NCBI RefSeq assembly: GCF_007827795.1
Contig: NZ_VITI01000003.1
Span: 528,090 to 592,089, forward strand
Length of the DNA stretch: 64,000 nt
Source: Azospirillum brasilense
Lineage (GTDB): Bacteria > Pseudomonadota > Alphaproteobacteria > Azospirillales > Azospirillaceae
Direction: 5' to 3'
The notes beneath the pieces are model-generated. The model saw nothing but the letters and a program-made list of their open reading frames with translations, did not search any database and was not told where the DNA came from. Made by a program: the position numbers and the translations under genes. Below are positions 52,641 to 62,641 of the stretch, one piece after another. The stretch's first letter is position 1. The number at the start of each line of letters is the position of its first letter.

Positions 52641-54314
52641 TCAAGCCGCCTGCTGGCCCTCCAGGGTGACGGCGCGGTCGTGCTGCAGGCGGACCGACAC
52701 CTCCTCGGCGAGGCGGAAGGCCAGCGCCACGAGGTTGACGGTCGGGTGGTCGCAACCCATGCTGGGGAAGACGGAGCTGCCGCCGATGTACAGGTTGTGC
52801 ATCCCGTGCACCTTGCAGCGCGCGTCGACCACGCCCTGCTTCGGGTCGTCGTGCATGCGGGTGGTGCCCATATGGTGCCAGCACCAGGAGATGCGCTCCG
52901 CCCAGGCGCGTTCTGCGGCCTCCTGCGGGTCCGGCTCGGTCACCGTGATCAGGCCGTTGCGGGTCAGCTCCGTCCGCACCAGCTCGTTGGTGCGCAGGAA
53001 GTTGTCGCGGTCCTGCTCGGTCAGGCGCCAGACCGTGTCGGCCCGGTTGAGGCCCAGCGCGTCGCGTTCCGTCGCCAGGGTCACGCGGCTGTCCGGGTTG
53101 GGCACCGGCTCCACGATGGTTTCCAGCAGGAAGCTGCGCGTCACCCAGGCCGGATTCACCACATTGTCGAACAGCGCGTAGGCGAGATTCGGCAGATGCA
53201 GCGCGATCTGCGGCACCGCCTCGCGCAGGAGGGCGCGCAGGTCGCCCTCGGCGTGGCCGAACTTGCGGCGGTCGGACATCAGCATGCGCAGGTCGTGCAA
53301 CGCCCGCACCCCGGCGGTCGCCTCGCCGTGATACTGCGCCACCAGATAGCTGCGCGAGTTCAAAAGCCCCAGCCGGCGTTGCGTCTCCACCGTCGGCGAC
53401 AGGGAGGCGGAGACGGGGAGGTGCTTGGCGTTCAGCCGGCGGCGCGACAGGGTCAGCGTCATGTCGTAGAGGCGGCGATGCCGCGCCTGATCGGTCAGGC
53501 GGACGGAACCGGCCTTGATGCGCGGGTGGTCGGTGAAGTAGCGGCCGACCAGATCGTGGCCGTTGCCCAGCCCGGCACTCTGCACACGGTTGGAGAGCAG
53601 CAGCAGGCGCGCGTTCTCGATGCCGCCGCAGCACAGGACGAACTGCCGCGCGGTGACCGTGAAGCGGGCGCCGCTGAGGGCGGCGCAGCGCACCCGCTCC
53701 ACCACCGTGGCGGTGTCGTTGGTCTCGAACTCGGTGACGTTGGCGTTCAGGTAGCAGGCGATGTTCGCGGCCTGGACGATCTCGTCGACGGAGGTCACGC
53801 CGACGCGCGGCTGGTCGCTGATCTGGGCGACGCGGTTCTCCAGGGCGCCGCCCTCCACCGGCAGGAACTCGATCCCGTCCGGCGCCAGGGTCTTTTCCCA
53901 ATGGCCGTTGTCGTAGATGTGCGACGGCAGGTTCAGGTGGCTGTGGGCGCGTGCGTAGTAGGGGGCCAGCATCTCCGGCCCGAAGGGCCAGCCGCTGTTC
54001 GGCACCCAGGGCCGCGCCTCCATGTCGATCGGCTCGAAAGGCCGGCAGAAGCCACCCCAGCAATTGGTGCTGCCGCCGAAATAGCGGCTGCGCGCGGTGG
54101 ACAGCCGCTCGTAGGGCAGGCCGAGATTCTCGCCGGCGTAGAGCGACTGGGTGTGGCCGTCGGGGTCGAGCCCGCCGCTTTCCAGAAGGACGATCTTCCA
54201 GCGCGAACCGGCGAGCGCACGGGCTATGGCAAGCCCGGCGGCGCCGGCGCCGACGATGCAGAGGTCCGCGTCAAGGTTGGTGCCCGAGGACACCGAGCGA
54301 GCATCGAGGATCAT
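52641..54314 (-). CDS. GMC-family FAD-dependent oxidoreductase
   Basis: A 557-aa flavoprotein. The FAD-binding motif VGAGAAGLAIARAL is near the N-terminus, and LCCGGIENARLLL follows in the middle. The C-terminal GMC blocks are HHMGTTRMHDDPKQGVVD and MHNLYIGGSSVFPSMGCDHP with TVNLVALAFRLAEEV. No signal peptide is obvious, though relatives work in the periplasm with a small subunit and a cytochrome; no such partner is adjacent. Start ATG 54314 is chosen; a GTG at 54347 is possible. The alcohol substrate is unknown. Confidence 0.9.
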   Translation of the reverse strand: MILDARSVSSGTNLDADLCIVGAGAAGLAIARALAGSRWKIVLLESGGLDPDGHTQSLYAGENLGLPYERLSTARSRYFGGSTNCWGGFCRPFEPIDMEARPWVPNSGWPFGPEMLAPYYARAHSHLNLPSHIYDNGHWEKTLAPDGIEFLPVEGGALENRVAQISDQPRVGVTSVDEIVQAANIACYLNANVTEFETNDTATVVERVRCAALSGARFTVTARQFVLCCGGIENARLLLLSNRVQSAGLGNGHDLVGRYFTDHPRIKAGSVRLTDQARHRRLYDMTLTLSRRRLNAKHLPVSASLSPTVETQRRLGLLNSRSYLVAQYHGEATAGVRALHDLRMLMSDRRKFGHAEGDLRALLREAVPQIALHLPNLAYALFDNVVNPAWVTRSFLLETIVEPVPNPDSRVTLATERDALGLNRADTVWRLTEQDRDNFLRTNELVRTELTRNGLITVTEPDPQEAAERAWAERISWCWHHMGTTRMHDDPKQGVVDARCKVHGMHNLYIGGSSVFPSMGCDHPTVNLVALAFRLAEEVSVRLQHDRAVTLEGQQAA

Positions 54315-54541
54315 GCTGCGCCTGCTTTTCTTTAGGGTTGAACGCACGGGACTCAGATAAATCTCAAGTTCCCCATGCCGTTACTGAAATTGCGGGCTAG
54401 CCCGTCCAGCGGATTGACCCCGGCACCGCCCCCGCAGCCAGCAACTGCGCGGGTTTTATCCATTTTTTCAAAGGACTGACCGCCCCATCCCCGCACCACT
54501 TTCGATGCTGAGTCCGAAGGGGTAGCCCGGCCTTCCCCGGA

Positions 54542-56026
54542 TTAAAAACTCGGCGGAGTGCCCCCCAACGCCTGGAGAAGCGAGACGGCGGCCAGCAGGC
54601 GGCTCTGCCGCACCGAGAGGGCGCTTTCCTCGTCCGACAGGGCGGCGGTCTGGGCGGTCAGGACGCTGCTGTAGGGCAGGGTGCCCGCCCGGTACTGGTT
54701 CAGGGTCAGCCGCTCCGCCTCGCGCGCCAGCCGTACCGCGTCGTCCTGCACGGCGGCCTGCTGCGCCAGGATGCGCTGGGCGGCGAGCTGGTCCTCCACC
54801 TCCTGGAAGGCGGTCAGCACGGTCTGGCGGTACTGCGCCACGCTCTGGTCGAAGACGGCGCGGCGCAGTTCCACCTCGGCCGTCCGCGTGCCGCCGTCGA
54901 ACAGGGTCTGGGCGACCTGCGCCCCGACCGCCCAGAGCGCCGTCGGCGCCTGGAGGAGCTTTGGCAGGATCGTCGCACTGTTGGTGAGGGAACCGGACAG
55001 CACCACGTCCGGGTACCAGGCTGACTCCGCGATGCCGATCTGGGCGTTGGCCTGGGCCATCTGGCGTTCCGCCGCCGCGATGTCCGGCCGGCGCTCCAGC
55101 AGGGCGGAGGGCACGCCGGGCGGAATCGCCGGGACCGCGGCGGTCAACGGGGCCGGGGCCAGGGCGAAGGCGGCGGGCGCCTGCCCGACCAGAACCGCCA
55201 TGGCGTGCTCGAACTGGGCGCGCTGCACCCCCAGCGCCACGAGCTGCGACTCGGTGGAGCGGACCTGTGTTTCGGCGGTGAAGACGTCGGCCAGCGTCGC
55301 GGTGCCCACGGCGTGGCGGTTGCGGGCGATCTCCAGCGACTGGCGGTAGGCGGCGATGGCCCGCTCCAGCAGCGCCTTGCGCTCGTCCGCCACGCGGAAC
55401 TGGACGTAGGCGGTGGCCAGCTGCGCCTGCGCCGACAGGCGGGCGGCGGCGAGGTCGGCGGCGCTGGCCTGGAGGTTGGCGTCGTTGCTTTCCACCGAAC
55501 GGCGGATGCGGCCCCAGAGGTCCGGCGCCCAGCTCGCCCCCAGCCCGGCGTCGTAGGTGGTCACCGGGGTTCCGCTGCGGCTGATGCCGGTGCCGGAGGT
55601 GCTGCGGTTGCCCGACCCGACGGTTCCCGCCCGGTCGGCGCCGCCGCTGACCGACAGGATGGGGAAGAAGGAGGAGCGGGCCTGATCCGACAGCGCCTTT
55701 GCCTGCCGGTAGGCGGCCTCCGCCGCCTTCAGGCTCTGGTTGTCGACCTCCACCCGGCGCATCAGCCCGTCCAGCACCGGATCGTCGAAGACGGTCCACC
55801 AGGGGCCGGCCTCCGCCTGTCCCGGCGTGGCCGGGCGCCAGCCGTCGTCGCGCGGGACAGGGGGCGGTGCGAAGGCCACGGGGGTGACGCCGCCTTCCTT
55901 GTAGGCAGATGGCACGGCGGCGGACGGCCGCTCGTAATCCGGTCCCACCGCGCAGGCCGACAGCAGGGTGAGGGTGCCGAGCGCCGTGCCCAGGAGACGG
56001 GCGCGCCGCCCGAAAATCGTCGTCAT
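54542..56026 (-). CDS. Outer-membrane efflux factor, NodT/OprM-type lipoprotein
   Basis: A 494-aa TolC-family protein. The signal ends LTLLSAC with lipobox C25, then AVGPDYERP, the usual NodT start. Two repeated TolC-type coiled-coil halves are present (for example VDNQSLKAAEAAYRQAKAL and LRRAVFDQSVAQYRQTVL). It forms the outer-membrane duct for the RND pump encoded just upstream, on the other side of a repeat of about 190 bp. The start is ATG 56026; an upstream reading to 56080 falls in the repeat. Confidence 0.92.
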   Translation of the reverse strand: MTTIFGRRARLLGTALGTLTLLSACAVGPDYERPSAAVPSAYKEGGVTPVAFAPPPVPRDDGWRPATPGQAEAGPWWTVFDDPVLDGLMRRVEVDNQSLKAAEAAYRQAKALSDQARSSFFPILSVSGGADRAGTVGSGNRSTSGTGISRSGTPVTTYDAGLGASWAPDLWGRIRRSVESNDANLQASAADLAAARLSAQAQLATAYVQFRVADERKALLERAIAAYRQSLEIARNRHAVGTATLADVFTAETQVRSTESQLVALGVQRAQFEHAMAVLVGQAPAAFALAPAPLTAAVPAIPPGVPSALLERRPDIAAAERQMAQANAQIGIAESAWYPDVVLSGSLTNSATILPKLLQAPTALWAVGAQVAQTLFDGGTRTAEVELRRAVFDQSVAQYRQTVLTAFQEVEDQLAAQRILAQQAAVQDDAVRLAREAERLTLNQYRAGTLPYSSVLTAQTAALSDEESALSVRQSRLLAAVSLLQALGGTPPSF

Positions 56027-56043
56027 GTCAGATTCATCCGTGG

Positions 56044-56235
56044 GTCGATTCCCCTCTCCCCTCCGCTCACGCGCAAACACAGTTTGCGCTGACGCGACAG
56101 GCGGACCTTCGGTCCGCCGAAAGCGGGGAGAGGGTTAGGGTGAGGGGGTTGCGCTTTTGCCGGACGTGCCGCTACGCGCAACCCCCTCACCGCCCGCTTT
56201 GCGGGCACCCTCTCCCCGGAGGGGAGAGGGCTACG
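56044..56235. repeat. Intergenic palindromic repeat (REP/BIME-like), copy 2
   Basis: A 190-bp block of G/C-run hairpins between the outer-membrane factor gene and mdtC-type gene. Bases 56125-56162 are identical to the reverse complement of 7619-7656. Other stems include GGCGGACC-TTC-GGTCCGCC near 56101 and a GGGGGTTGCGC pair with GCGCAACCCCC. It is not coding. Confidence 0.75.
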
Positions 56236-56252
56236 ATGGCCATAACCGCCCA

Positions 56253-59200
56253 TCATGCCGCGACACCCGCGCCGGGGCGCCGCCGCTGCCGCCGGCACCA
56301 CAGCCGGAAGCGGTCGAGATACAGGTAGGTGACCGGTGTCGTGTAGAGGGTCAGCATCTGGCTGACGACCAGACCGCCGACGATGGCGATGCCCAGCGGC
56401 TGGCGCAGCTCCGCCCCGTCGCCGGAACCCAGCGCCAGCGGCAGGGCGCCCAGCAGGGCGGCGACCGTGGTCATCATGATCGGGCGGAAGCGCAGCAGGC
56501 AGGCGCGGTGGATCGCGGTGCGCGGGTCCAGCCCCTCGCTCCGCTCCGCCTCCAGCGCCACGTCGATCATCATGATCGCGTTCTTCTTGACGATGCCGAT
56601 CAGCAGGATCACGCCGATCAGCGCGATGATGCTCAGCTCCTTGTCCAGCGCCATCAGCGCGACCAGGGCCCCCACCCCGGCGGAGGGCAGGGTGGACAGG
56701 ATGGTCAGCGGGTGGATGTAGCTCTCGTAGAGCACGCCCAGCACGATGTAGACGGCCAGCAGCGCCGCCAGGATCAGCACCGGCTGGTCGCCGATCGACT
56801 GCTGGAACACCCGCGCGGTGCCCTGGAAGCTGCCCTGGATGGTCGTCGGCACGCCGATCCGGTCCATGGTGTGGCGGATCAGCGTCAGCCCCTCGCCCAG
56901 CGAGACATCGGGGGCGAGGTTGAAGGAGATGGTGGTGGCGACGAACGGCCCCTGGTGGTTCACCGACAGCGGCGTGTTCTCCAGCGAGACGCGGGCGATC
57001 GTCGAGAGCGGGATCATCGTCTCCACGCCGGTGCTGAGCGCCGATCCGGTGGAGGCGGCGGTGCGGCCGGTGGTGGCGATCTGGTTGATGCGCTGGTTGC
57101 GCGCGGCCTCGGTGTCGGCGGTCGCGGCGCCGACGATGGCGCTCGTCGCCTGCGTCCCGCTGACCGCGCCGCCGGATTTGCTGATGAGGATGTCCTTCAT
57201 CATCTCCGGGTCCTCGCGGTACCGGGGGGCGACCTCCATGATGACGCGGTACTGGTTCAGCGGGTTGTAGATGGTCGAGGCGGAGCGCTGGCCGAAGGCG
57301 TCGTAGAGCGTGTTGTTGATCTGGTTGAAGGACAGGCCCAGCCGCGCCGCGGCGTCGCGGTCCACCGTCACCTCCAGCGCCAGCCCGCGCTGCTGCTGGT
57401 CGGAATTCACCTCCGTCAGTTCCGGCACCTGCTGGAGCGCCTGGGTCAGGCGGGGCGCCCAGGTTTGCAGCTCGTCCAGCGTGTCGCCCTGAAGCGTGAA
57501 CTGGTAGTTGGCGTTGGCCTGCCGCGCGCCCGCCCGCAAATCCTGCATGACCGACAGGTAGAGGTTCGCGCCGGGGACCTGGGTGAGCTGGGTGCGAAGG
57601 CGGGCGATCACCGCGTCGGCGGTGACGTCGCGCTGCGCCAGCGGCTTCAGCGAGACGGACATGAAGCCGCTGTTGGTCCGGCTGCCGCCGGTGTAGCCCA
57701 CCACCGTGTCCACCGCCGGGTCGGCCTGCACCAGCGCCACGAAGCGCTCCATCTTCTCCTTCATCAGCGTGAAGGAGGTGCTCTGGTCCGCCACGACGAA
57801 GCCGATCAGCCGGCCGGTGTCCTGTTGCGGGAAGAAGCCCTTGGGGATGATCGTGAAGAGGTGGACGCTGAGCGCCACGGTCGCCGCGAAGACCACCATG
57901 GTCAGCAGGCTGTTGTCGAGCGCCGCCGTCAGCGTCCGGTCGTAGAGGCGCAGCGTGCTCCCGCCGATCCGGGCGCCGATCCGCGCCCCGAACCGGCGCA
58001 AGCCACCCACGATGCGGCCCGGCTCCCTGGCCTTGCGCGGCTCGCGCAGCAGGACGGCGCACATCATCGGCGTGGTGGTCAGGCTGATGACCATCGAGAC
58101 GAGGATGGCGATGGACAGGGTCAGGGCGAATTCGCGGAACAGCCGCCCGACGATGCCGCCCATCAGCAGGATCGGGATGAAGACGGCGACCAGCGACACG
58201 CTCATCGACAGGACGGTGAAGCCGACCTCCCGCGCGCCGCGCAGCGCGGCCTGGGTGCGGGACATGCCGTTCTCGATGTGGCGGGCGATGTTCTCCAGCA
58301 CCACGATGGCGTCGTCCACCACGAAGCCGGTGGCGATGGTCAGCGCCATCAGCGACAGGTTGTTCAGGCTGTAGCCAAGCAGATACATGGCGCCGAAGGT
58401 GGCGACCAGCGACACCGGGACCACCACGCTGGAAATCAGCGCCGCCCGCGCGTTGCGCAGGAACAGGAACACCACCATGACCACCAGCCCGACGGCGACG
58501 ATCAGCGTGTGCTCCACCTCGGCCAGCGAGGCGCGGATGGTCGTGGTGCGGTCGCTGGAGACCGACAGGTCGATGTCGGCGGGGATGGAGGCGCGCAGCT
58601 CCGGCAGCATGGCTTTCACCCGGTCCACCGTCTCGATGATGTTGGCCGCCGGCTGGCGGTTCAGCATCAGCAGGACCGACGGCTTGCCGTTGGTGATTCC
58701 GGCGTTGCGCAGATCCTCCACACTGTCCGACACCTCGGCCACGTCGGACAGGCGGACGGCGGCCCCGTTGCGATAGGCGATCACCAGCGACCGGTACTCC
58801 TCCGCCTTGCGGGCCTGATCGTTGGTGTAGATCTGGAAGCGCAGCTCCCCGTCCTCGACCGCGCCCTTGGGGGCGTTGGCGTTGGCCGAGGCGATGGCGG
58901 CGCGCACGTCCTCCAGCCCGATGCCATACTGGAACAGGGCGCGGGGATTCAGCTCCACCCGCACGGCGGGGAGCGAGCTGCCGCCGATGCTGACCTGCCC
59001 GATGCCCTCGACCTGCGACAGCTTCTGCTGGAGCACGGTCGCCGCGGAATCGTAGAGCTGCCCCTGGCTGAGCGTCGCCGAGGTCATGGTCAGGATCATG
59101 ATCGGGGCGTCGGCGGGGTTGACCTTGCGGTAGGTCGGGTTGCTCCGCAGGCTGGACGGCAGATCGGCGCGGGCGGCGTTGATGGCGGCCTGCACCTCGC

Positions 59201-59528
59201 GGCCCGCGCCGTCGATGTCGCGGTTCAGCCCGAACTGCAGCGTGATGCGCGTCGATCCGGCGGAGCTGGAGGAGGTCATCTCCGTCACGTCGGCGATCTG
59301 CGCCAGATGCCGCTCCAGCGGTGTCGCGACGCTGGCCGCCATCGTCTCCGGGCTGGCGCCGGGCATCGAGGCGGTGACCGAGATGGTCGGGAAATCCACC
59401 TGCGGCAGCGGCGACACCGGCAGCCCGACGAAGCCCAGCGCCCCGGCCAGAGCCAGCCCGAGCGTCAGCAGTGTCGTCGCCACCGGCCGCCGGATGAAGG
59501 GCGCCGACAGGTTGGCCGCCCAGCTCAT
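56253..59528 (-). CDS. mdtC: RND efflux transporter, MdtC-type
   Basis: A 1091-aa RND pump subunit with twelve spans. The N-terminus [19 protein letters not shown] and [20 protein letters not shown] are typical of MdtB/C. The proton-relay aspartates are in [20 protein letters not shown]. It starts with ATGA overlapping the stop of the MdtB-type gene, as in the E. coli mdtABC operon, where MdtB and MdtC form a mixed trimer. Length is about 50 residues above E. coli MdtC because of an extended C-terminus. Confidence 0.93.
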   Translation of the reverse strand: MSWAANLSAPFIRRPVATTLLTLGLALAGALGFVGLPVSPLPQVDFPTISVTASMPGASPETMAASVATPLERHLAQIADVTEMTSSSSAGSTRITLQFGLNRDIDGAGREVQAAINAARADLPSSLRSNPTYRKVNPADAPIMILTMTSATLSQGQLYDSAATVLQQKLSQVEGIGQVSIGGSSLPAVRVELNPRALFQYGIGLEDVRAAIASANANAPKGAVEDGELRFQIYTNDQARKAEEYRSLVIAYRNGAAVRLSDVAEVSDSVEDLRNAGITNGKPSVLLMLNRQPAANIIETVDRVKAMLPELRASIPADIDLSVSSDRTTTIRASLAEVEHTLIVAVGLVVMVVFLFLRNARAALISSVVVPVSLVATFGAMYLLGYSLNNLSLMALTIATGFVVDDAIVVLENIARHIENGMSRTQAALRGAREVGFTVLSMSVSLVAVFIPILLMGGIVGRLFREFALTLSIAILVSMVISLTTTPMMCAVLLREPRKAREPGRIVGGLRRFGARIGARIGGSTLRLYDRTLTAALDNSLLTMVVFAATVALSVHLFTIIPKGFFPQQDTGRLIGFVVADQSTSFTLMKEKMERFVALVQADPAVDTVVGYTGGSRTNSGFMSVSLKPLAQRDVTADAVIARLRTQLTQVPGANLYLSVMQDLRAGARQANANYQFTLQGDTLDELQTWAPRLTQALQQVPELTEVNSDQQQRGLALEVTVDRDAAARLGLSFNQINNTLYDAFGQRSASTIYNPLNQYRVIMEVAPRYREDPEMMKDILISKSGGAVSGTQATSAIVGAATADTEAARNQRINQIATTGRTAASTGSALSTGVETMIPLSTIARVSLENTPLSVNHQGPFVATTISFNLAPDVSLGEGLTLIRHTMDRIGVPTTIQGSFQGTARVFQQSIGDQPVLILAALLAVYIVLGVLYESYIHPLTILSTLPSAGVGALVALMALDKELSIIALIGVILLIGIVKKNAIMMIDVALEAERSEGLDPRTAIHRACLLRFRPIMMTTVAALLGALPLALGSGDGAELRQPLGIAIVGGLVVSQMLTLYTTPVTYLYLDRFRLWCRRQRRRPGAGVAA

Positions 59529-62500
59529 CGCGCGGCCCCTTCCGTCTGCCCGTCGGGACGCCCGCGCAGCTTTGCTGCCAGCCGGTCGAAGGCCAGATAG
59601 ATCACCGGCGTGGTGTAGAGGGTCAGAAGCTGGCTGAGGATCAGCCCGCCGACGATCGACACGCCCATCGGCTGGCGCAGTTCCGACCCCGTGCCGGTGC
59701 CGAGCATCAGCGGCAGGGCGCCGAGCAGCGCCGCCATGGTCGTCATCAGGATCGGACGGAAGCGCAGCAGGCAGGCCTGATAGATGGCTTCGCGCGGGGG
59801 CTTGCCCTCCTCACGCTCGGCGTCGAGCGCGAAGTCGATCATCATGATCGCGTTCTTCTTCACGATGCCGATCAGCAGGATGATGCCGATGATGGCGATG
59901 ATGTCCAGGTCGTGCCCGGCCAGCATCAGCGCGATCAGCGCCCCCACCCCCGCCGACGGCAGGGTGGAGAGGATCGTGATCGGGTGGATGTAGCTCTCGT
60001 AGAGGACGCCCAGCACGATGTACATCGTGACGATGGCCGCCAGGATCAGCAGGAGCTGGTTGCCCAGCGACGCCTGGAAGGCCAGCGCGGCGCCCTGGAA
60101 GCGGGTCAGCACGCTGGCCGGCAGGCCGAGTTCCTGCTCCGCCGCCTCGATGGCCTTGACCGCGGCGCCCAGCGAGACCCCCGGCGCCAGGTTGAAGGAG
60201 ACGGTGACCGCCGGGAATTGCCCGAAATGGTTGATCTGGAGCGGCGCGTTGCGCACCTCCATCCGGGCGAAGGCGGCCAACGGCACCTGCCCGCCGCCCG
60301 CCGAGGGCAGATGGATGGAGGTCAGCAGTTGGTCCACCGTCATGCGGTCCGGGTCGGCCTCCAGGATCACGCGGAACTGGTTGGCCTGGGTGAAGATGGT
60401 GGAGACAATGCGCTGGCCGAAGGAGTCGTAGAGCGCGTTGTCGATGGCCGCCGTGGTGACGCCGTAGCGCGCGGCGGTGTCGCGGTCGATGGTGATGGCG
60501 GCCGACAGCCCCTTCTCCTGAAGGTTGCTGGTGACGTCGGTGATCTCCGGCACCGCGGCCAGCCGGTCCAGCAGCCTCGGCGCCCAGACGCGCAGCTCCT
60601 CGGGGTTCGCGTCCTCAAGCACGAACTGGTACTGGGTGCGGCTGACCGTGGCGTCGATGGTCAGGTCCTGCACCGGCTGCATGAACAGCTCGATTCCGGG
60701 GACGGCGGTGGTGTTGTGGCGGATGCGGCGGATGATGTCGGCCACATGGTCCGTCCGCTGCTCCTTCGGCTTCAGGTTGATGAGGAGGCGCCCGCTGTTC
60801 ATGGTGGTGTTGGTGCCGTCCACCCCGATGAAGGATGACAGGCTGACCACATCGGGGTCCTTCAGCACCTCCGCCGCCAGCGCCCGCTGCCGCTCCGCCA
60901 TGGCGGCGTAGGAGACGGACTGGGTGGCCTCCGTCACGCCCTGGATCAGGCCGGTGTCCTGCGCCGGGAAGAAGCCCTTGGGGATGGCGGTGTAGAGCAC
61001 CACCGTCAGCGCCAGCGTCCCCACGGCGACCAGCAGCGTCGCCCCCTGGCGGTCCAGCACCCAGCGCAACGTGCAGGCGTAGCCGGCGATCACCGCGTCG
61101 AACCACGCCTCGCTGCGGCGGGCGATGGCGGACATCTCCCGCGGCTCGCGGTGGCGCAGCAGCTTGGCGCAGAGCATAGGCACCAGCGTCAGCGAGACGA
61201 CGGCGGAGATCAGGATGGTGACGGCCAGCGTGATGGCGAACTCGCGGAACAGCCGGCCCACCACGTCGCCCATGAACAGCAGCGGGATCAGCACCGCGAT
61301 CAGCGAGACGGTCAGCGAGACGATGGTGAAGCCGATCTGCTTCGACCCCTTCAGCGCGGCCTGGAGCGGCGGCTCGCCGCGCTCCACATGGCGGGCGATG
61401 TTCTCGATCATCACGATGGCGTCGTCGACGACGAAGCCGGTCGCGACGGTCAGCGCCATCAAGGACAGGTTGTTCAGGCTGAAGCCCGCCAGATACATCA
61501 CCGCGAAGGTGCCGACCAGCGACAGCGGCACCGACAGGCTGGGGATGATCGTCGCCGGGATGTTGCGCAGGAACAGGAAGATCACCAGCACCACCAGCCC
61601 CATGGCGACCATCATCTCCATCTGCACATCCTCGACGGAGGCGCGGATGGTCACGGTGCGGTCGGTCAGCACGGCGACGTCGACCGAGCCGGGCAGGGCG
61701 GCGGTCAGGTTGGGCAGCATCTCCTTCACCCGGTCCACCACCTCGATCACGTTGGCGCCGGGCTGGCGCTGGATGTTCAGGAGGATGGCCGGCGTGTCGT
61801 TCATCCAGGCGCCCAGCCGGGTGTTCTCGGCGCTGTCCAGCACGTCGGCCACGTCGGACAGGCGCACCGGGGCACCGCTGCGGTAGGCGACGACGAGGTC
61901 CTTGTACTCGTCGGCCCGGCGGAGCTGGTCGTTGGCATTGATGGTGTAGTTGCGGGTCGGCCCGTCGATGGTCCCCTTGGGCGAGTTGACGTTGGCCGTG
62001 TTGATGGTGCTGCGCAGGTCGTCGATGTTCAGCCCGTAGGCGGCCAGCGCCTGGACGTTGGCGCGGATGCGCACCGCCGGCCGGTGCCCGCCGCTGAGGC
62101 TGACCAGACCGACGCCGGGAAGCTGCGACAGCTTCTGCGCGAAGCGGCTGTCCGCGAGGTCCTGCACCTGGGTCAGCGGCAGCGTCTTGGAGGTCAGGGC
62201 CAGCGTCAGGATCGGCGCGTCCGCCGGGTTGACCTTGGCGTAGATCGGCGGGGCGGGCAGGTCGGAGGGCAGCAGGTTGCCGGCGGCGTTGATGGCCGCC
62301 TGCACCTCCTGCTCCGCGATGTCGATGCTGAGTTCCAGCCCGAACTGGAGCGTGATGACCGACGCCCCGGCGGCGCTGACCGAGGACATCTGGACCAGCC
62401 CCGGCATCTGGCCGAGCTGGCGTTCCAGCGGGGCGGTGACCGACGAGGTCATCACCTCCGGGCTGGCGCCGGGGAAGAAGGTCTGGACCTGGATCGTCGG

Positions 62501-62626
62501 GTATTCCACCGCCGGCAACGCCGACAGCGGCAGGAAGCGGTAGGACACCGCCCCCACCAGCAGGATCGCCAGCATCAGCAGCGAGGTGGCGACCGGGCGG
62601 ACGACGAAGGGGTGGGAGATGTTCAT
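59525..62626 (-). CDS. mdtB: RND efflux transporter, MdtB-type
   Basis: A 1033-aa RND subunit. It opens [20 protein letters not shown] and has [20 protein letters not shown], then [20 protein letters not shown] with the aspartate pair, and [18 protein letters not shown] in the second half. It overlaps the mdtC-type gene by 4 bp and lies 15 bp after the adaptor gene. With MdtC and the adaptor it would export amphipathic drugs or bile-type compounds in relatives. Confidence 0.93.
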   Translation of the reverse strand: MNISHPFVVRPVATSLLMLAILLVGAVSYRFLPLSALPAVEYPTIQVQTFFPGASPEVMTSSVTAPLERQLGQMPGLVQMSSVSAAGASVITLQFGLELSIDIAEQEVQAAINAAGNLLPSDLPAPPIYAKVNPADAPILTLALTSKTLPLTQVQDLADSRFAQKLSQLPGVGLVSLSGGHRPAVRIRANVQALAAYGLNIDDLRSTINTANVNSPKGTIDGPTRNYTINANDQLRRADEYKDLVVAYRSGAPVRLSDVADVLDSAENTRLGAWMNDTPAILLNIQRQPGANVIEVVDRVKEMLPNLTAALPGSVDVAVLTDRTVTIRASVEDVQMEMMVAMGLVVLVIFLFLRNIPATIIPSLSVPLSLVGTFAVMYLAGFSLNNLSLMALTVATGFVVDDAIVMIENIARHVERGEPPLQAALKGSKQIGFTIVSLTVSLIAVLIPLLFMGDVVGRLFREFAITLAVTILISAVVSLTLVPMLCAKLLRHREPREMSAIARRSEAWFDAVIAGYACTLRWVLDRQGATLLVAVGTLALTVVLYTAIPKGFFPAQDTGLIQGVTEATQSVSYAAMAERQRALAAEVLKDPDVVSLSSFIGVDGTNTTMNSGRLLINLKPKEQRTDHVADIIRRIRHNTTAVPGIELFMQPVQDLTIDATVSRTQYQFVLEDANPEELRVWAPRLLDRLAAVPEITDVTSNLQEKGLSAAITIDRDTAARYGVTTAAIDNALYDSFGQRIVSTIFTQANQFRVILEADPDRMTVDQLLTSIHLPSAGGGQVPLAAFARMEVRNAPLQINHFGQFPAVTVSFNLAPGVSLGAAVKAIEAAEQELGLPASVLTRFQGAALAFQASLGNQLLLILAAIVTMYIVLGVLYESYIHPITILSTLPSAGVGALIALMLAGHDLDIIAIIGIILLIGIVKKNAIMMIDFALDAEREEGKPPREAIYQACLLRFRPILMTTMAALLGALPLMLGTGTGSELRQPMGVSIVGGLILSQLLTLYTTPVIYLAFDRLAAKLRGRPDGQTEGAAR

Positions 62627-62641
62627 GGCGACAGGCGCGCG

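Noticed and set aside
56157..59600. 1147-codon open frame on the plus strand opposite the mdtC-type gene
   Set aside because: It is the mirror of the RND coding sequence, with low-complexity Asp/His/Gly/Gln composition and no ribosome site.
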